Assembly: GCF_023169965.1 (NCBI RefSeq)
Contig: NZ_AP025592.1
Location: 1,178,001-1,242,000 of the forward strand
Direction of reading: 5' to 3'
Origin: Anaeromyxobacter paludicola
GTDB taxonomy: Bacteria > Myxococcota > Myxococcia > Myxococcales > Anaeromyxobacteraceae
DNA: 64,000 nucleotides
Shown: positions 1 to 11,987 of the stretch, piece by piece
Position numbering within the stretch: position 1 is the stretch's first letter
How the letters are laid out: every line of letters begins with the position of its first letter
The notes under the pieces: model-generated
Seen by the model: only the letters and a program-made list of their open reading frames with translations
The model's database searches: none
Told to the model about the DNA's origin: nothing
Made by a program: the position numbers and the translations under genes

Positions 1-156
1 CTCGCGGACGAACGCGACGAAGCGGCCGAGCTCGGCCCGGTCCTCGGCGGTCCCCACGGCCTGGCGCCGGCGGAGCTCGTCGGCGTAGGCGGCGAGGGCG
101 TCGATCGCGCTCTCGATGAGTCGGTGCTCCTGCATCAGGGTCTCGATGGCGTCCAT
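1..156 (-). CDS. Hemerythrin-like HHE domain protein, 5' part only
   Basis: Fifty-two codons of the N-terminus are present; the gene runs off the left edge. The start MDAIETLMQEHRLIE carries the first iron-ligand region of HHE hemerythrins (EHRLIE), followed by a helix rich in Ala, Glu and Arg. Such proteins bind O2 or NO at a di-iron site. An in-frame TAG lies four codons upstream of the ATG at 156, so translation starts at 156 or at the second Met at 135. The sigma-54 promoter just upstream predicts a transcript start near 159, which favours the Met at 135. The gene is divergent from a GAF/sigma-54 activator, the likely regulator. Confidence 0.72.
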   Translation of the reverse strand, partial: MDAIETLMQEHRLIESAIDALAAYADELRRRQAVGTAEDRAELGRFVAFVRE

Positions 157-169
157 GCCCTTGCCCTAG

Positions 170-186
170 AGCAACTCGCTTGCCAA
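170..186 (-). promoter_or_regulatory. Sigma-54 promoter for the hemerythrin-like gene
   Basis: Read on the minus strand, TTGGCAAGCGAGTTGCT matches the sigma-54 consensus TTGGCACG-N4-TTGCW at every scored position except one. GG (-24) and GC (-12) have the required 10-bp separation. It points to the hemerythrin gene; the divergent neighbour is a sigma-54 activator. Predicted +1 is about 159. Confidence 0.75.
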
Positions 187-261
187 GCAGCCAACCTCCC
201 GGAATTCCAGTCGTTGACCTGCGTGCGCGCGATCGCCCCACCGCCTTTTCGGTGGAAGGCG

Positions 262-333
262 CACCGACATTCGGGTGCGACACCGAAATTCCGGTGCGGA
301 TCGCGATGTTTTGACAAGGCCACCCGCATTTCG
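262..333. promoter_or_regulatory. Three-copy operator-like repeat (activator binding sites)
   Basis: Two 16-bp copies, CACCGACATTCGGGTG (262-277) and CACCGAAATTCCGGTG (281-296), differ at two positions and have palindromic ends CACC/GGTG. A third, partial copy CACCCGCATTTCG (321-333) lies in the opposite orientation. They sit about 100-175 bp upstream of the predicted hemerythrin +1, the usual range for sigma-54 enhancer sites. The third copy lies just after a TTGACA hexamer, in the presumed promoter spacer of the regulator gene, so binding there could repress the regulator itself. Function is inferred from position. Confidence 0.6.
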
Positions 334-339
334 TTAGTC
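311..339 (+). promoter_or_regulatory. Possible sigma-70 promoter of the GAF/sigma-54 activator
   Basis: A perfect -35 hexamer TTGACA (311-316) is followed 16-17 bp later by only a weak -10 (around 333-339, GTTAGTC). The ATG at 348 is so close that the transcript would be nearly leaderless. The third operator repeat occupies the spacer. Confidence 0.3.
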
Positions 340-347
340 CCGATCCG

Positions 348-1913
<1,566 letters not shown>

Positions 1914-1932
1914 CGAGCGGCGCGGCCCGGCC

Positions 1933-2412
1933 TCAGTCCTCGTCCTCCTTCACCTGCTGGGCGAGGTAGTTCTGCGCGCCCACCTGGTCGATGAGCGTGA
2001 GCTGCGCCTCGAGCCAGTTGGCGTGCTCCTCCTCGCTCTCGAGCAGGTCCTCGAGCAGGTCGGCGGTGCCGTTGTCCCCCACCTGCCGGCAGAGCTCGAT
2101 GCCGTGGTTCAGCACCGGGATGGCGGTCCGCTCGAGCTCGAGGTCGAGCTTGAGCTGCTCCGGCACCGTCTCGCCGACGTTGATCTTCTCGAGCCGCTGC
2201 AGGTTGGGCAGCCCCTCGAGGAAGAGGAGCCGCTCGATGAGCGCGTCGGCGTGCTTCATCTCGTCGATCGACTCGTGGCGGATCTTCTTCCAGAGCCGCT
2301 CGTAGCCCCAGTTCTCGCACATGCGCGCGTGCAGGAAGTACTGGTTGATGGCGGTGAGCTCGTTCGTGAGGACCTGGTTCAGCAGGTCGATGACGCGGGG
2401 ATCGCCCTTCAT
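1933..2412 (-). CDS. bfr: Bacterioferritin
   Basis: A 159-residue iron-storage ferritin that oxidises Fe(II) and mineralises iron inside a 24-mer. It begins [15 protein letters not shown] and contains the ferroxidase helices with [26 protein letters not shown] (Glu and His ligands) and [11 protein letters not shown], as expected for Bfr. The chosen ATG at 2412 has GGAGG seven bases upstream. Family length is about 158, which excludes the in-frame Met further out. It lies 79 bp downstream of bfd on the same strand, so both probably share the Fur-controlled promoter. It is convergent with the GAF activator, with only a 19-bp gap. Confidence 0.96.
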   Translation of the reverse strand: MKGDPRVIDLLNQVLTNELTAINQYFLHARMCENWGYERLWKKIRHESIDEMKHADALIERLLFLEGLPNLQRLEKINVGETVPEQLKLDLELERTAIPVLNHGIELCRQVGDNGTADLLEDLLESEEEHANWLEAQLTLIDQVGAQNYLAQQVKEDED

Positions 2413-2491
2413 GCGGCCTCCGGGTGGCGAGAGCGCCGGCGCCGGGCCGGCCGTCCTCACCTAGCCGGGCGACCGGCGGCGCGCCGCACCC

Positions 2492-2707
2492 TCACGCGGC
2501 GTCGAGGGGCCGGACCTGCTCGGGCCGGGCCCGCTCGGCGTGGGCCGCCGGACGCGCCAGCTGCACGAGCCGGCTCACCGTCGGGCGGCAGGCCCCGCAG
2601 CAGCTCCCGGCGCCGGTCCGGGCCATCACCTGCTCGGGTGACAGCCCCTGGGCGGCGAGCTCGTGGATCAGGCGGTCGGAGACGGCGCGGCAGACGCAGA
2701 CGATCAT
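2492..2707 (-). CDS. bfd: Bacterioferritin-associated ferredoxin
   Basis: A 71-residue [2Fe-2S] protein that passes electrons to bacterioferritin to release stored iron. The cluster cysteines are visible as CVC near residue 4 and SCCGAC near residue 36, the BFD-like Fer2 pattern; residues 55-71 are a nonconserved tail. ATG at 2707 is preceded by a weak GGGAAGAG. A strong Fur box lies about 40 bp upstream, so the pair bfd-bfr should be expressed under iron limitation. Confidence 0.93.
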   Translation of the reverse strand: MIVCVCRAVSDRLIHELAAQGLSPEQVMARTGAGSCCGACRPTVSRLVQLARPAAHAERARPEQVRPLDAA

Positions 2708-2747
2708 CGGTTCTCTTCCCCGCGCGCCCCGGCCTCGGAGCGGACGC

Positions 2748-2766
2748 GATAATGAGAACCGTTATC
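2748..2766. promoter_or_regulatory. Fur box upstream of bfd-bfr
   Basis: GATAATGAGAACCGTTATC matches the classical 19-bp Fur box GATAATGATAATCATTATC at 16 of 19 positions. It stands out as an AT-rich island in very GC-rich DNA. It lies between bfd and the 3' end of the next gene on the same strand. Confidence 0.85.
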
Positions 2767-2798
2767 ACGTTACCCGGCTCGACGCAACCTGCCCCCCG

Positions 2799-5015
2799 TC
2801 ACCGCGCCCCGTGCCCCTGCGACAGCCGGAACAGCTCGGCCAGCACGCCGCCCGCCGTGCTTACCGCGCCGACGCCCGCCCCCTGCACCAGGAGCGGATG
2901 CTCCTGGTAGCGCTCGGTGTGGCAGGCCACGTACGCCTCCACGCCGCGCAGGCGGCTCGCGAGGTGCTCCGGCCCGACGGCCGCCGGCCCCACCCGGATG
3001 CGCGCGCGCCCGCCCTCGACGTCGATGCGGGCGAGGTAGCGCAGCGCCCGGCGCTCGCCCCGGAGCGCCGCGACCCGCTCCTCCATGAAGGGGTCGTACC
3101 AGCGCAGCGCCTGCAGGAGGTCGCCGGGCCGGGAGAGGAGGTCCGCGGGGACGAGCGGCTCGCGCTCCACCTCGTCGAGCTCGGCGGCGAGCCCCAGCTC
3201 GCGGGCCAGGATCACCGCCTTGCGGGCGGCATCGAGGCCGGAGAGGTCGTCCCGCGGGTCGGCCTCGGTGTACCCGAGCTCGCGGGCCCAGCGGACCGCG
3301 AGCGAGAGCGGCGCCCCCTTCATGAGCTCGCCGCAGACGTGGCCGAGCGTCCCGGAGAGCGCGCCCTCCAGCGAGAGGAGCCGATCGCCGGCGTGGCGCA
3401 GCCCGGCGAGGGTCCCGATGAGCGGCAGGCTCGCGCCCACGGTCGCCTCGTGCGACCAGCGCCGGTGGTGCCGCCGCTGCACCGCGAGGAGCTCGTCGCG
3501 CGCGGGCTGCCGGGTGGCCAGCGGCCGCTTGTTGGCCGAGACCACGTCCACGCCGCGCCGGAAGGCCTCGGCGTAGACCGCCTCCATGCCGTCGGCGGCG
3601 GTGAGGTCCACGAGCACGGGGTGCGGCAGCCGGCCGAGCCGCTCGAGCAGCGGGGCGCCGCGGGCGAGGTCGAACGGGCCCGCCTCGGGCTCGGCCGCGA
3701 GCGCCGCCCGCCAGCCCTCGAGCCCCACTCCCTCGGGCTCGAACAGGGTGCGGCGGCTGTCGGCCAGGCCGACGACCCGGAGCGTCACGTCGTAGTCGCG
3801 CTCGAAGCCGGCGCGCTGCTCGGCCAGCTGCGCGAGGAGCTGCGAGCCCACCTTGCCCTTCCCGAGGACGAAGAGGCTCACCTCCTCGCGCCCGGCGGCG
3901 GCCGCGCCGTCGGCCCCGCCCCGGCGCGCCGCGGAGGCCTCGGCGCGCGGCGCGCGGCCCCGGAAGTCGGCCACCATCCGGTCGAGCCGCTCCACGTCGA
4001 TGAGGAAGGCGTCGTGGCCGTGGGGCGACTCGATCCGCTCGAACCGCGCGCCCGGCACCAGCTCCGCCACCTCCCGCTGCTCCTCGGGCAGGTAGAGCAC
4101 GTCGGTGTCGATCGAGACCACGAGCGCCGGCTTGCGCAGCCCGCGCAGCACCTCCTCGTACTCGCCCCGGCCGCGCGACACGTCGTGCGTGTCCATGGCC
4201 CGCGTGAGCGCCACGTAGCTCGCGGCGTCGAAGCGATCCACGAGCTGCTGGCCCTGGTAGCGCAGGTAGCTCTCGACCGCGTAGGTGCCGGCGGTCTGCG
4301 GCCGGCGCGCGAAGCGCTGCTCGAAGCTGTCGCGGCTCCGGTAGGTGCACATCGCCATCATGCGCGCCGCCGCGAGGCCGGCGAGGGGCGGATCGGCCGG
4401 GTCGTAGCGCCCGCCGCGCCAGCGCGGGTCGGCGTAGATCGCCTGGCGCTGCGCCTCCGAGAGGCCGATGCACCAGGCGGAGTGGCGCGCCGAGCTGGCG
4501 ATGAAGGCGAAGGCGTCCACGAGCTCGGGGTACGAGAGCGCCCACTCCAGCGTCTGCATGCCGCCGAGCGAGCCGCCCACCACCAGCCTCACCCGGGTGA
4601 CGCCGAGCGCGCGGCAGAGCTCGCGCTGGACGCGCACCATGTCGCGGATGCTGACGAGGGGGAAGTCGCCGAGGTAGGGCGCGCCGGTCCGGGGGTCGAT
4701 CGAGGCCGGCCCGGTGGTGCCGTAGCAGCTCCCGAGGATGTTGGAGCAGAGCACGAAGTCGCGCTCGGGGTCGAAGGCGCGGCCGGGACCGAACATCTTC
4801 GTCCACCAGCGGTCGGCGTCGGCCGAGCCGGTGAGGGCGTGGCAGACGACCACCGCGTTGGCGCCGTCGCGGTCGAGGGTCCCCCAGGTCCGGTAGGCCA
4901 CCTGGACCTCGGGGAGCGTTCCGCCCATCTCCAGGGGGAGCTCCCCCGGCAGGGTCAGGACCTTCGTCTCGGGCGCCACGAAGGCCGCGCGCGCCGCGGC
5001 CCGGGCATCCGTCAT
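2799..5015 (-). CDS. Fusion: homoserine O-acetyltransferase (MetX) - homoserine dehydrogenase
   Basis: One 738-residue frame holds two consecutive enzymes of methionine/threonine synthesis. The N-terminal part (about 1-365) is an alpha/beta-hydrolase MetX: nucleophile [12 protein letters not shown], acid in [11 protein letters not shown] and histidine in [11 protein letters not shown]. After a low-complexity Ala/Arg/Gly linker, the rest (about 390-738) is a homoserine dehydrogenase: dinucleotide fold [21 protein letters not shown] and the signature [19 protein letters not shown]. It would make homoserine and acetylate it. No aspartokinase part is present. Two starts are possible, 5036 and 5015; neither has a clear ribosome binding site. 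5015 is chosen because the promoter upstream would leave only a few bases before 5036. Confidence 0.93.
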   Translation of the reverse strand: MTDARAAARAAFVAPETKVLTLPGELPLEMGGTLPEVQVAYRTWGTLDRDGANAVVVCHALTGSADADRWWTKMFGPGRAFDPERDFVLCSNILGSCYGTTGPASIDPRTGAPYLGDFPLVSIRDMVRVQRELCRALGVTRVRLVVGGSLGGMQTLEWALSYPELVDAFAFIASSARHSAWCIGLSEAQRQAIYADPRWRGGRYDPADPPLAGLAAARMMAMCTYRSRDSFEQRFARRPQTAGTYAVESYLRYQGQQLVDRFDAASYVALTRAMDTHDVSRGRGEYEEVLRGLRKPALVVSIDTDVLYLPEEQREVAELVPGARFERIESPHGHDAFLIDVERLDRMVADFRGRAPRAEASAARRGGADGAAAAGREEVSLFVLGKGKVGSQLLAQLAEQRAGFERDYDVTLRVVGLADSRRTLFEPEGVGLEGWRAALAAEPEAGPFDLARGAPLLERLGRLPHPVLVDLTAADGMEAVYAEAFRRGVDVVSANKRPLATRQPARDELLAVQRRHHRRWSHEATVGASLPLIGTLAGLRHAGDRLLSLEGALSGTLGHVCGELMKGAPLSLAVRWARELGYTEADPRDDLSGLDAARKAVILARELGLAAELDEVEREPLVPADLLSRPGDLLQALRWYDPFMEERVAALRGERRALRYLARIDVEGGRARIRVGPAAVGPEHLASRLRGVEAYVACHTERYQEHPLLVQGAGVGAVSTAGGVLAELFRLSQGHGAR

Positions 5016-5048
5016 ATTGAGCGAACGATCGACCATGGCGGAGGCACC

Positions 5049-5078
5049 TGCATAGCCGCCGCCCGGAACGACTGTCAA
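5049..5078 (-). promoter_or_regulatory. Sigma-70-type promoter before metX-hom
   Basis: On the minus strand TTGACA (5078-5073), an 18-bp spacer and TATGCA (5054-5049) lie in the short gap after the upstream kinase gene, overlapping its last codons. The -35 is perfect and the -10 partial. The predicted start near 5042 suits translation from 5015. No SAM riboswitch-like structure fits in the gap. Confidence 0.45.
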
Positions 5079-6700
5079 GGTTGGCGCGGACGCGCGCCGG
5101 GGGCGATCGGCAGGTCCACGCGGAAGGTGGTGCCGCCGGGGCCGGTGTCGAAGCCGATCCGGCCGCCCATCTGCTCCACGATCTCCTTGCAGATGTAGAG
5201 CCCGAGCCCGGTCCCCTTCCCCACCGGCTTGGTGGTGAACCAGGGGTCGAAGATCTGCGGCGCCGCGTCGGCCGGGATCCCGTGCCCCTCGTCGGCGACC
5301 TCGACCCGCACCGCGGGCCCCTCGACCCGGGCCCGCACCTCGACGCGCCCGCGCCCCTGCATCGCGTCCACCGCGTTCTCGAGCAGGTTGATGGTCACCT
5401 GCGCGAGCGCGCCGGGCAGACCGAGCACCTCCGGGAGCCGGGGCTCGAGCTCGAGCTCGAGCAGGACGTCGCTGCCGCGCGCGCCACGGAAGACGGCGAC
5501 CGCCTCCTGCACCGGCACGCCGGGATCGAAAGCGGTCGGCTGCCCCGGGCTGCGGCGGGCCATGCTCTTGAGCGTCTGGATGATGCCCGACATGCGGTCC
5601 AGGCCGGCGAGGCTGTCGTCCATCATCTCGCGCAGCTCGCCCGCGAGCTCGGTGAGGTCGGGCCCCGGGCGCGCGCCCTCCCCCGCCAGCCGGGCCTCCT
5701 TCTCCGCCGCGAGGCCGCAGAGGATCTCGAAGCCGGACGCCAGCCCGCGCAGGTTGGAGCGGAGCGCGGCGAGCGGGTTGTTGATCTCGTGGGCGATGCA
5801 GGCGACGAGCTGGCCCAGGGTGGCGAGCCCCTCGCGCTGGACCGCCACCTCGCGGGCGCGCCGGGCCGCCGCCTCCGAGGCGGCGCGGGCGCTCCGCTCG
5901 GCCTCGAGCGCGAGCTCGCCGCGAGCCCGCCCCAGGAGCGAGCCGGCCGCGTCGGCGAACCCCTGCACGAGCCGCAGGTCGCCCTCGGCCAGCATCGGCC
6001 CGTGGGCGTAGATGGCCCCGACCAGCTCCCGCCCGGCCAGCACCGGCAGCGCCAGGGAGCCGGCCACCTGGCCGCGGCGGCCCGGCGCTCCCCGCCCCGG
6101 CGCGCGGACGATCCGCGCCACGTGGATGGGCTGCCGCGCCTGGATGGCGCGCTCGGCCAGCTCCTCCGGGGAGACGCCCTCGCCGGCGAGCTGGGGCGGC
6201 GCCGGGCGCGCGGCCCGGGCGAGGACCACGAGCCGGCCCCCCTCGCGGCCGTAGAGGACGAACTGGGTGTCGGGCAGCGCGTGGCCGAGCGCCTCGAGGC
6301 CGCGCGTGGCCGCCTCGAGCGGCCCCGGCCCCGAGGCCACGCCCGCGAGCATGGCGCGGAGCGCCCGGGCCTGCTCGCGCGCGCGCTCCATGGCGTCGCG
6401 CGAGAGCACGGCGGTGAAGCCGTCCTCCTCGGGAGCGACGAGGAGCCTGAGCTCGCCCGCCGCGGTGGCCAGGCGATGCTCCGCGGTGCGCCCGAGCTCG
6501 GCCGCGCGGCGCGCCACCGCCGGCAGCGACGCCGCGACCTCGTCGCCCCCCGGGCCGCGCAGGAGGTCGCGCGCCGCCAGGTTCGACCAGCTCACGGCGC
6601 CGGCGGCGTCGAGCCGGAACAGCCCCACCGGCAGCTCGTCCACCAGGGCGCTCGAGGAGCCGGACGGTTCGAGCCAGGGGATGGACGGGTCTCGGGTCAC
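5075..6700 (-). CDS. PAS-GAF sensor histidine kinase (FlrB/FleS-like)
   Basis: A 541-residue cytoplasmic kinase: PAS (about 20-100), GAF-like domain (about 115-265), HisKA with IAHEINNPLAAL (His304) and an HATPase domain with N box INLLENAVDAM, G1 DEGHGIP, F box FDPWFTTKP and G2 GKGTGLGL. No membrane segment is evident. GTG at 6700 has GAGG five bases upstream; GTG at 6643, immediately before the PAS domain, is an alternative supported by the sigma-54 promoter position. It is divergent from a FleQ-like activator, the context of flagellar kinases FlrB/FleS. Neither nearby activator has a receiver, so its phosphorylation target is unclear. Confidence 0.85.
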   Translation of the reverse strand: MTRDPSIPWLEPSGSSSALVDELPVGLFRLDAAGAVSWSNLAARDLLRGPGGDEVAASLPAVARRAAELGRTAEHRLATAAGELRLLVAPEEDGFTAVLSRDAMERAREQARALRAMLAGVASGPGPLEAATRGLEALGHALPDTQFVLYGREGGRLVVLARAARPAPPQLAGEGVSPEELAERAIQARQPIHVARIVRAPGRGAPGRRGQVAGSLALPVLAGRELVGAIYAHGPMLAEGDLRLVQGFADAAGSLLGRARGELALEAERSARAASEAAARRAREVAVQREGLATLGQLVACIAHEINNPLAALRSNLRGLASGFEILCGLAAEKEARLAGEGARPGPDLTELAGELREMMDDSLAGLDRMSGIIQTLKSMARRSPGQPTAFDPGVPVQEAVAVFRGARGSDVLLELELEPRLPEVLGLPGALAQVTINLLENAVDAMQGRGRVEVRARVEGPAVRVEVADEGHGIPADAAPQIFDPWFTTKPVGKGTGLGLYICKEIVEQMGGRIGFDTGPGGTTFRVDLPIAPGARPRQP

Positions 6701-6714
6701 GATCCTCGAAAGGG

Positions 6715-6731
6715 TGCAAGGTTCCTGCCGA
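6715..6731 (-). promoter_or_regulatory. Sigma-54 promoter candidate for the sensor kinase gene
   Basis: The minus strand reads CGGCAGGAACCTTGCA with GG at 6729-6728 and GC at 6717-6716 exactly 10 bp apart; GGCA, the later G and TTGCA match consensus. The predicted +1 (about 6704) falls inside the Shine-Dalgarno of the GTG at 6700, so either the start is at 6643 or the match is fortuitous. Confidence 0.45.
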
Positions 6732-7022
6732 GCAGAACTACCCCCCAGTCGAGTCACGCGCCAGTTTCCTGCGCCCCGGAGCTGCTCCCTTCGGGCGAGG
6801 ATCGCGGCCCCTGTCGCCAGGAATCCGGCAGCGCCCCCGACAGAGCGCCAGCGCGACCACTCCGCCGCACATCCGTGCGTCCCAAACTCCAGGTACATCG
6901 CGGACTTGGCTGACGTCCTTCGGACCGGATCTGGCGACCCCGGGTCGCATGGGACTCGCCTCGCGTCACGCGAACGGCGTCAACAACCCCTCGGAGTTCC
7001 TGAACGTCACTCCTGTGACGGA
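6732..7022. other. Noncoding divergent regulatory spacer with an inverted repeat
   Basis: About 290 bp between the kinase and the FleQ-like activator in which no convincing gene is seen. It contains a perfect 6-bp-arm inverted repeat CGTCAC-TCCT-GTGACG at 7005-7020, ending 4 bp before the -24 element of the downstream sigma-54 promoter. That position would suit a repressor or accessory factor. Confidence 0.45.
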
Positions 7023-7040
7023 TTGGCTCCCTCTTTGCTA
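7023..7040 (+). promoter_or_regulatory. Sigma-54 promoter of the FleQ-like activator gene
   Basis: TTGGCTCCCTCTTTGCTA has -24 GG (7025-7026) and -12 GC (7037-7038) 10 bp apart, with matching TTGGC and TTGCT ends. The predicted +1 at about 7050 leaves a 37-nt leader. A sigma-54 promoter on a sigma-54 activator gene implies control by itself or another activator. Confidence 0.7.
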
Positions 7041-7086
7041 AAGGGGGGGGACGTCGCGGGGACATCCCGCGCGCCGGAGGGAGACC

Positions 7087-8160
<1,074 letters not shown>

Positions 8161-8333
8161 GGGGCCCGCCCCGACGCCGTCCGCTCGCCGCGGGGGCGCC
8201 CCGGGGAACCGGAGCGGCCCCCGGCGCGCCGGAGCGCTCCCTTCCCTGCCGCGGGGGTGCGCTCGCGCGTCCCGGCTCCGGCCGGGCGCGGGATTCCCCG
8301 CGTCGCGCCTGGACAAGCCCCCGCTCCGGCGCG

Positions 8334-8350
8334 TGAGCACGGCGGTTGCA
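8334..8350 (+). promoter_or_regulatory. Weak sigma-54 promoter candidate before the secreted-protein/flgB operon
   Basis: GAGCACGGCGGTTGCA matches GCACG-N4-TTGCA fully, but the first G of the -24 GG is A (8336). The predicted +1 near 8361 is only 3 bp before the chosen GTG. Elsewhere in this 200-bp spacer (8161-8333) nothing but GC-rich sequence is seen. Confidence 0.3.
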
Positions 8351-8363
8351 GTCGTGGGGCGGC

Positions 8364-9709
8364 GTGGCTCCCTTCGTCGCAATCCTGACGCTCCTCGCCG
8401 CGGCGCCGGGGCGCTTCCCGTCCACGGCCGAGCCGCCGTTCCAGCTCGACAGCGTCTCCTCCATCGAGCGGCTGCGGCTGCCGGCGCTGAAGCGGCGCCC
8501 CACCCTCGACGTGGACGCCTCGAGCGCGACGGTGCGGCTCGAGGTGGCGCCGGCCGAGGTGGCGCGGGTCGCCGCCGCGCTCCGGGCCACGTCGCGCATC
8601 GCCTGCCCCTCCCTGACCGAGGAGCCGGCCGCCGTGGTCCTGCGCTGCCGCACCCACCTCGTCTCCGCCGCGATCTCCGGTCCGCGGCAGGCCGAGACGC
8701 TCGACCTGCGCGAGCTGCGGGTCCTGCCGTGGGACGGCCGGGCCCGGCCGCCGCGCGTCGCGCTCGACCCCGCCGAGCTCGGGATGGGCGCTCCCTGCCC
8801 CGGCTCCACCCCCGCCGGCCGCGGCGAGTGCGCCTTCGCGCGCGGCGCCGACGACAAGGCGCTCGCCGCGTTCCGCGCCGCGCTCGGCACCCCGGAAGCC
8901 AGCCTGGCCGAGCTCCGGCTCGGGGACCTCGAGCTCGAGGCGAACCGCCCGGCCGAGGCGGTGCGGCACTGGCAGGCCGCGCGCGCCCACCCGGTGGTGG
9001 GCCGGCTGGCCGGCTCGCGGCTCTGCGAGCTCGACCCCGACTGCTTCGGGAGCCCCATCATGCAGGACTTCCAGCGCTCCGACGGGCTGCCGTCCTCGGC
9101 CCACGCCGACGTGCTGCTGCGCGGCGCGCGGCTCCGCGCGATCCTGGGCGATCCCCTGGGCGCGGCGCGCCAGCTCTCCCCGGAGATCGTGGACGCGCAC
9201 GGCGCCTGCCGGCGCTCGCCGGCCTTCTGCCGGGAGACGCTCCTCAGCGCCCTCCGGCTCCCGCTCCCGGCCGGCTCCGAGGCGCTCTCGCTCTGGATGG
9301 AGCTGCCCGACCGGCGGCACGGGCCGCTGGCCCTCGACCTCGCCCGGGCCGCGGCCGAGCGCGCGGCCGACTCCGGCGCCCCGGTCTTCGGCGCGAGCGT
9401 GCTCGGCTCGATCTCGGAGCAGGTGCCCGCGGCGCAGCTCCCGGCCCACCTGCTTCGGCAGGCCGAGCTCTACCTGCAGGGCAACGACCGCGCCCGGGCC
9501 TCGGTGGTCGTCGAGTTCGTGCGGGCCCACAACAAGGGCAAGCTCCACCCCGACCCGCGCTGGGCGAAGGTGGTCGAGGGGATCGAGCAGCGCCCCGGGG
9601 TCCTGCCCACGCAGCTCCGCGACCCGGCCGCCGGCGTCGCCCCGGAGCTCGCCACCGCCGCCGCCACCGCCTCGAAGGCCCGCGCGCTGAAGCTGAACGG
9701 AGATCGCCG

Positions 9710-9713
<4 letters not shown>
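8364..9713 (+). CDS. Secreted protein of unknown function with helical repeat-like region
   Basis: No family is recognised. The 449-residue product starts with a hydrophobic stretch ([14 protein letters not shown]) that looks like a signal peptide without the usual positive N-terminus. An N-terminal beta-rich part (about 25-150) is followed by Ala-rich helices resembling TPR units, for example around [19 protein letters not shown]. Six or more cysteines, some in GECAF and CELDPDCF, suggest an exported, possibly disulfide-bonded protein. GTG 8364 has GGGG upstream; TTG 8346 is an alternative. It overlaps the next activator gene by ATGA, so the two are translationally coupled. A periplasmic assembly or sensing role is only a guess. 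Confidence 0.65.
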
Positions 9714-10827
<1,114 letters not shown>

Positions 10828-10831
<4 letters not shown>

Positions 10832-11226
10832 AGCTGTTCGACGCCACTTTGATGACGCTGGAGCGCGCCCTCGACGCGCGCCTCGTGCGTCAGAACGTCC
10901 TCGCCTCGAACCTCGCCAACGCCGACACGCCCGGCTTCGCGCCGAAGGACGTGGACTTCGCCAAGATGATGGAGGGCGCCCTGGCGCAGCCGGCCGGCGC
11001 GACGCGCGAGGGCGACCTGCCCCTCACCGCCTCGAGCCTCGGCGGCCCAGCGCCGCTCGTGGCCGCGCCGGACCAGGCCGGGGCCGGCCTCGACGGCAAC
11101 TCGGTGGACGTGGACCGCACGCTCGCCGCCGTGGCCGAGAACGCCATCCAGTACGGCGCGGCGGCCAAGGCCGCCCAGAAGAAGCTCGCCATCCTCCGCT
11201 ACGCCGCCTCCGACGGCGCCGCCTAG
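10828..11226 (+). CDS. flgB: Flagellar proximal rod protein FlgB
   Basis: A 132-residue rod subunit. It shows the N-terminal rod/hook signature [19 protein letters not shown] and a C-terminal helix ending [11 protein letters not shown]. The ATG at 10828 overlaps the stop of the sigma-54 activator (ATGA). First structural gene of the flgBC-fliE-fliF series. Confidence 0.94.
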
Positions 11227-11234
11227 GGACACCC

Positions 11235-11669
11235 ATGGACTTCCTCTCCGCGCTCAAGATCAGCGGCTCGGGCCTGGCGGCCGAGCGCACCCGCGTCAAC
11301 CTCGCGGCGTCGAACCTCGCCAACGCCGAGACGACGCGCGGGCCCGACGGCAAGCCCTACCGCCGCCTCGACCCGGTGATGGAGTCGGTGCCGTTCGAGG
11401 CCGCCCTCGGGCAGGCCGACCAGGCGGCGGGCGCGGCCCCGGCCGGCGTCCGCGTGGCGCGCGTCGCCGCCGACCCGACGCCCGGCAAGCGCGTCTACAG
11501 TCCGTCGCACCCGGACGCCGACCCGCAGGGCTTCGTGACGCTGCCCAACGTGAACCCGATCCACGAGGTGGTGAACCTCATGTCGGCGTCGCGCACCTAC
11601 GACGCCAACGCCACCGCCATCGACACCCTCAAGACGATGGCGCAGCGCGCCCTCGACATCACCCGGTGA
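11235..11669 (+). CDS. flgC: Flagellar rod protein FlgC
   Basis: A 144-residue proximal rod protein. NLAASNLANAETTRG near residue 20 is the N-terminal signature; the C-terminal signature includes NPIHEVVNLMSASRTYDAN followed by a helix. Starts 8 bp after flgB. Confidence 0.95.
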   Translation: MDFLSALKISGSGLAAERTRVNLAASNLANAETTRGPDGKPYRRLDPVMESVPFEAALGQADQAAGAAPAGVRVARVAADPTPGKRVYSPSHPDADPQGFVTLPNVNPIHEVVNLMSASRTYDANATAIDTLKTMAQRALDITR

Positions 11670-11674
11670 GCGAC

Positions 11675-11974
11675 ATGTCCACGCCCATCCGCCCCGTCAC
11701 CGCCGACCTCCAGATCCTCGAGCCCGGGGCCGCCTCCGCCGCCCCGGCCGCGAAGGGCGCCTCGTTCGCCGACGCCCTCGGCCAGGCGGTCGGGAAGGTG
11801 GACGCCCTGCAGGTCGAGGCCGACGAGCAGGCCCGCAAGGCGGCCATGGGCGAGGGCAACCTGCACGAGCTCGCCCTCTCGCTGGAGAAGGCCGACATCG
11901 GCATGCGCGTCCTCACCAAGGTGCGCACCAAGGTGGTCGAGGCCTACCAGGAAGTCATGCGGATGAGCGTGTAG
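11675..11974 (+). CDS. fliE: Flagellar hook-basal body adapter FliE
   Basis: A 99-residue protein joining the MS ring to the rod. The C-terminal half is typical: SFADALGQAVGKVDALQ, LHELALSLEKADIGMRVLTKVRTK and YQEVMRM. ATG 11675 has GGTGAG seven bases upstream. The GTG at 11666, which overlaps the flgC stop, is an alternative adding three residues. Confidence 0.93.
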   Translation: MSTPIRPVTADLQILEPGAASAAPAAKGASFADALGQAVGKVDALQVEADEQARKAAMGEGNLHELALSLEKADIGMRVLTKVRTKVVEAYQEVMRMSV

Positions 11975-11987
11975 GGGCCCTCCGTCC

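Noticed and set aside
5016-5074. SAM riboswitch before the metX fusion
   Set aside because: Only about 60 bp are available, and a sigma-70-type promoter occupies them; no pseudoknot-like pairing was seen.
5016-6719. In-frame extension of metX-hom upstream through the kinase gene region
   Set aside because: The extension is Arg/Gly/Pro-rich shadow sequence in another frame of the recognised kinase; MetX begins at its usual N-terminus near 5015-5036.
6701-6898. N-terminal extension of the sensor kinase by 66 residues
   Set aside because: The extension has no domain character, covers the promoter region, and GTG 6700 has a good ribosome binding site.
8311-8326. Sigma-54-like GG-N10-GC (TGGACAAGCCCCCGCT)
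   Set aside because: The -12 element is CCGC and the -24 lacks CAC; expected by chance in this composition.
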